Shown: positions 62,096-64,000 of the stretch, in pieces
How the letters are laid out: each line of letters opens with the position of its first letter
How positions within the stretch are numbered: position 1 is the stretch's first letter
NCBI GenBank assembly: GCA_039096225.1
Contig: JBBPEB010000023.1
Span: 124,001 to 188,000, forward strand
DNA: 64,000 bases
Source: Blastocystis sp. Blastoise
Taxonomy: Eukaryota; Sar; Bigyra; Opalinata; Blastocystidae
Direction: 5' to 3'
Program-made: the position numbers and the translations under genes
The notes under the pieces: model-generated
The model's input: the letters and a program-made list of their open reading frames with translations, nothing else
Told to the model about the DNA's origin: nothing
Databases searched by the model: none

Positions 62096-63336
62096 TTGAT
62101 CAGGTTTTCATATATATATCTTATTTTATTGATCGAATACGTTTAGAATAGAGCAGATTATTCAAATAAAACACATCCAAATTAAAGTTTGCCTTTTTTT
62201 TTTGTTTTTTATTATTGGAGAAGCGTGGAACAATCGTGGAGTCTTTTTCTTTCAAAGTCTTTTCTTTCATAAACATGTGTTTTGATGAATCAATTTAATT
62301 CATGGATACTCTAGAATATCATAAACAAACGTCTATTCATTTGAACTGCATTAATGAAGTAACATTTTGATTGTTTGTAATTATTATTCTTTTTAAATCA
62401 AATGTTAATCAGTTTAATACTCATGATTTGAATATGAAGTTTCCCGAAATTATCATTTTTAAATAAGAATTGCAAAATTATATTGATTTAACAATCATAA
62501 ATGTGTTCAAGTGTAAAGATTCTTTTTCTTATTATAACAATTTCAGTCAATTTACTATATTTATATGAATACTGATATTTTCATTTGCAAGAGAGTATTA
62601 TTCAGGTTGTTCCATAGCAAAATGTTGTTTTTTACCCTAGAAAAAAGAAGATTCTTTATATTATTATAAGGATGGTATTTCCTAAAGAATAGCAATTGTT
62701 TCTAAGCATAATAACTATTCAAAAAAAGATATAATGTGTTGTTTCAGTTATAATATGTTGAATAGAATTTCTAATCTTCTTCTTGGTTTCTACAATCTTT
62801 ATTTCATAAAATGATAAAACTATTTCAAAATAATACTTTATGAAAACAAAAGGAAATAGAAAAAAAATAAAATCTCTTCACAAAAACTATGTTTTCTTTC
62901 ATTGAATTTGTTTTTTTTTTTAAGTTATGTTGTTCTTCATTTAGTATGCATTTGTTATTTAAAGAAAGACTCAGAAAAGAAAATTGATTTTCTAATAATT
63001 CACTGGTAGTTAAAGATTTATATACTATTTAATATCAATGGGTATTCATACATATATATATTCATGTATATAATCAATTTGATAAAATGGATTCACGTTT
63101 GTGGAAGAAGAGAAACAAATAAAAAAAAAGAAGAAAAATAGGAAGACACAATTTCATTGGTTGTTGACAGCAGACTTCGAATTAGCCAATAAGATCGGTT
63201 AAGATAAAACTGGATATTCCCATGAAAAATGGGATCACACGAAACAACACGAAAGCCCTTTGTTTGTCATGGCACAGTTATAAGAAAACTTTTGTTTTCA
63301 TATTGAATGTGAAATTCTAATTATCTTATTGAAATT
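62096..63336. promoter_or_regulatory. Divergent intergenic region with paired CCAAT boxes
   Basis: About 1.2 kb between the giant membrane protein gene (minus) and the porin gene (plus). Close to the porin start, at about 63157-63190, an ATTGG (CCAAT reversed) and a CCAAT occur about 25-30 bases apart, in a stretch that is G/C-richer than the rest. This is a plausible promoter element of the porin gene. Confidence 0.4.
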
Positions 63337-64000
63337 ATGGATTTGAAAAAGAATCAAATACCAGATCTTCAAAAGGTTGTATCAAATCCTGTTAAACCAG
63401 GTGTTTACTCAGAGATGTGGAGTGATATTGTTCAAATCACTACTGGTGAAGATCCTTCTTCTATTATTCAAACTAAAGTTAACATACCTTATAAAGGAAT
63501 TTCTTATACACTAAGTTTAGGTCGTTCACAAGAAGATATTTTAGTTGGAACAAATATTAAATATCAAAATACTAATTTTTTAGGAGAGATTCAAGTTGAT
63601 AAAGACCAATCGATAAGTATACAAACATATTCAGAATTAAGTAAACAAGTTCTTGCCACATTAGGGTTTACTGTATATATTATTATTATTATTTTATTAT
63701 TATGTTTTTTATTATATTTATTATTATGTTTATTATTTTATTATTATTATTATATTATTATGTTTATTATGTTATTATTATTATTATATTATTATGTTTA
63801 TTATTATATATAGCATTCTTTAGAAAATAAGATTATTAATTATAATGTTGGTATTCAATATTCAAATAAAAACTGTGGCATGCAATTAATGGTATATATT
63901 TTGTTTTAATAATATATATTTATATTATTATTATTTATTATATATAATATATTTATTATAGATTAATAACACACAAGGATTATCAGCTACTTATTTACAA
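63337..64000 (+). CDS. Porin_3-type mitochondrial beta-barrel protein (Tom40/VDAC), 3' cut by window
   Basis: Starts at 63337 (MDLKKNQIPDLQKVVSNPVK) and passes through two introns to the window end. The exons read VSNPVKPGVYSEMWSDIVQI, a run of beta strands (TKVNIPYKGISYTLSLG, DILVGTNIKYQNTNFLGEIQ, SIQTYSELSKQVLATLGF), then HSLENKIINYNVGIQYSNKN and INNTQGLSATYLQ. The short helical N-terminus with NP..., alternating strands and the NYNVGIQYSN ... GLSATYLQ spacing fit Tom40 more than VDAC, but the C-terminal half is missing here. Tom40 is the outer-membrane protein import channel. The first intron is an ATT-rich repeat. Confidence 0.6.

Overview
The window is nuclear DNA of a microbial eukaryote with a very AT-rich genome. 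The genes are eukaryotic: spliceosomal introns, a spliceosomal cyclophilin, a DMAP1-type chromatin protein, DHX37, tafazzin, a twin-CX9C protein and a mitochondrial beta-barrel protein. Nearly every intron runs GTATAT...TATAG and is filled with (TA)n, (ATT)n or longer tandem repeats. Asn and Ser homopolymers occur in proteins. Stops are TAA, less often TGA, and the code looks standard. I cannot name the lineage. Tafazzin, the CX9C protein and a probable Tom40/VDAC gene point to ordinary membrane-bearing mitochondria, and one AT-AC intron indicates that the minor (U12) spliceosome is kept.

Layout. 1-102 is a short tandem repeat cut by the window edge. A PSP1-domain gene (853-2187, +) and a leucine-rich-repeat gene with about one repeat per exon (3549-7797, +) follow. 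Then comes a run of minus-strand genes: a MIT/AAA spastin-fidgetin ATPase (8645-10462), a rifampin-phosphotransferase-like PEP-synthase relative (10834-13910), tafazzin (14525-16868), an Acl4-like TPR protein (17662-19261), DMAP1 (19847-21790) and a BTB-TLDc protein (22789-24401). A plus-strand gene with a probable mitochondrial presequence (24638-25998) is followed by a Lys-rich protein (26552-26960, -) and a 42-residue membrane protein (27112-27277, +). DHX37 (27499-33476, -) is divergent from a small basic protein (33757-34240, +). A twin-CX9C protein (34481-34860, -), a 1367-residue coiled-coil protein (35205-39308, -) and a tRNA-Val(GAC) (39785-39856, -) come next.

From 40 to 49 kb three RNA-splicing genes lie together: PPIL2 (-), RBM5/10 (-) and, divergent from the latter, ARGLU1 (+). 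An acidic Ser-rich protein (49979-51079, +), a giant secreted type I membrane protein with CCP/HRM-like and putative Ig modules (52865-62095, -) and the start of a Porin_3-type mitochondrial protein (63337 to the window end, +) complete the window.

The points most worth a second look are: a textbook U12-type AT-AC intron in the AAA ATPase gene; a recurring near-palindromic CCCGYGGG motif scattered through exons of an otherwise AT-rich genome, in different frames and proteins; a tRNA-Val with anticodon GAC, which eukaryotes normally lack; a rifampin-phosphotransferase-like enzyme in a eukaryote; the one-repeat-per-exon LRR gene; and introns built of tandem repeats that reach into the splice sites.
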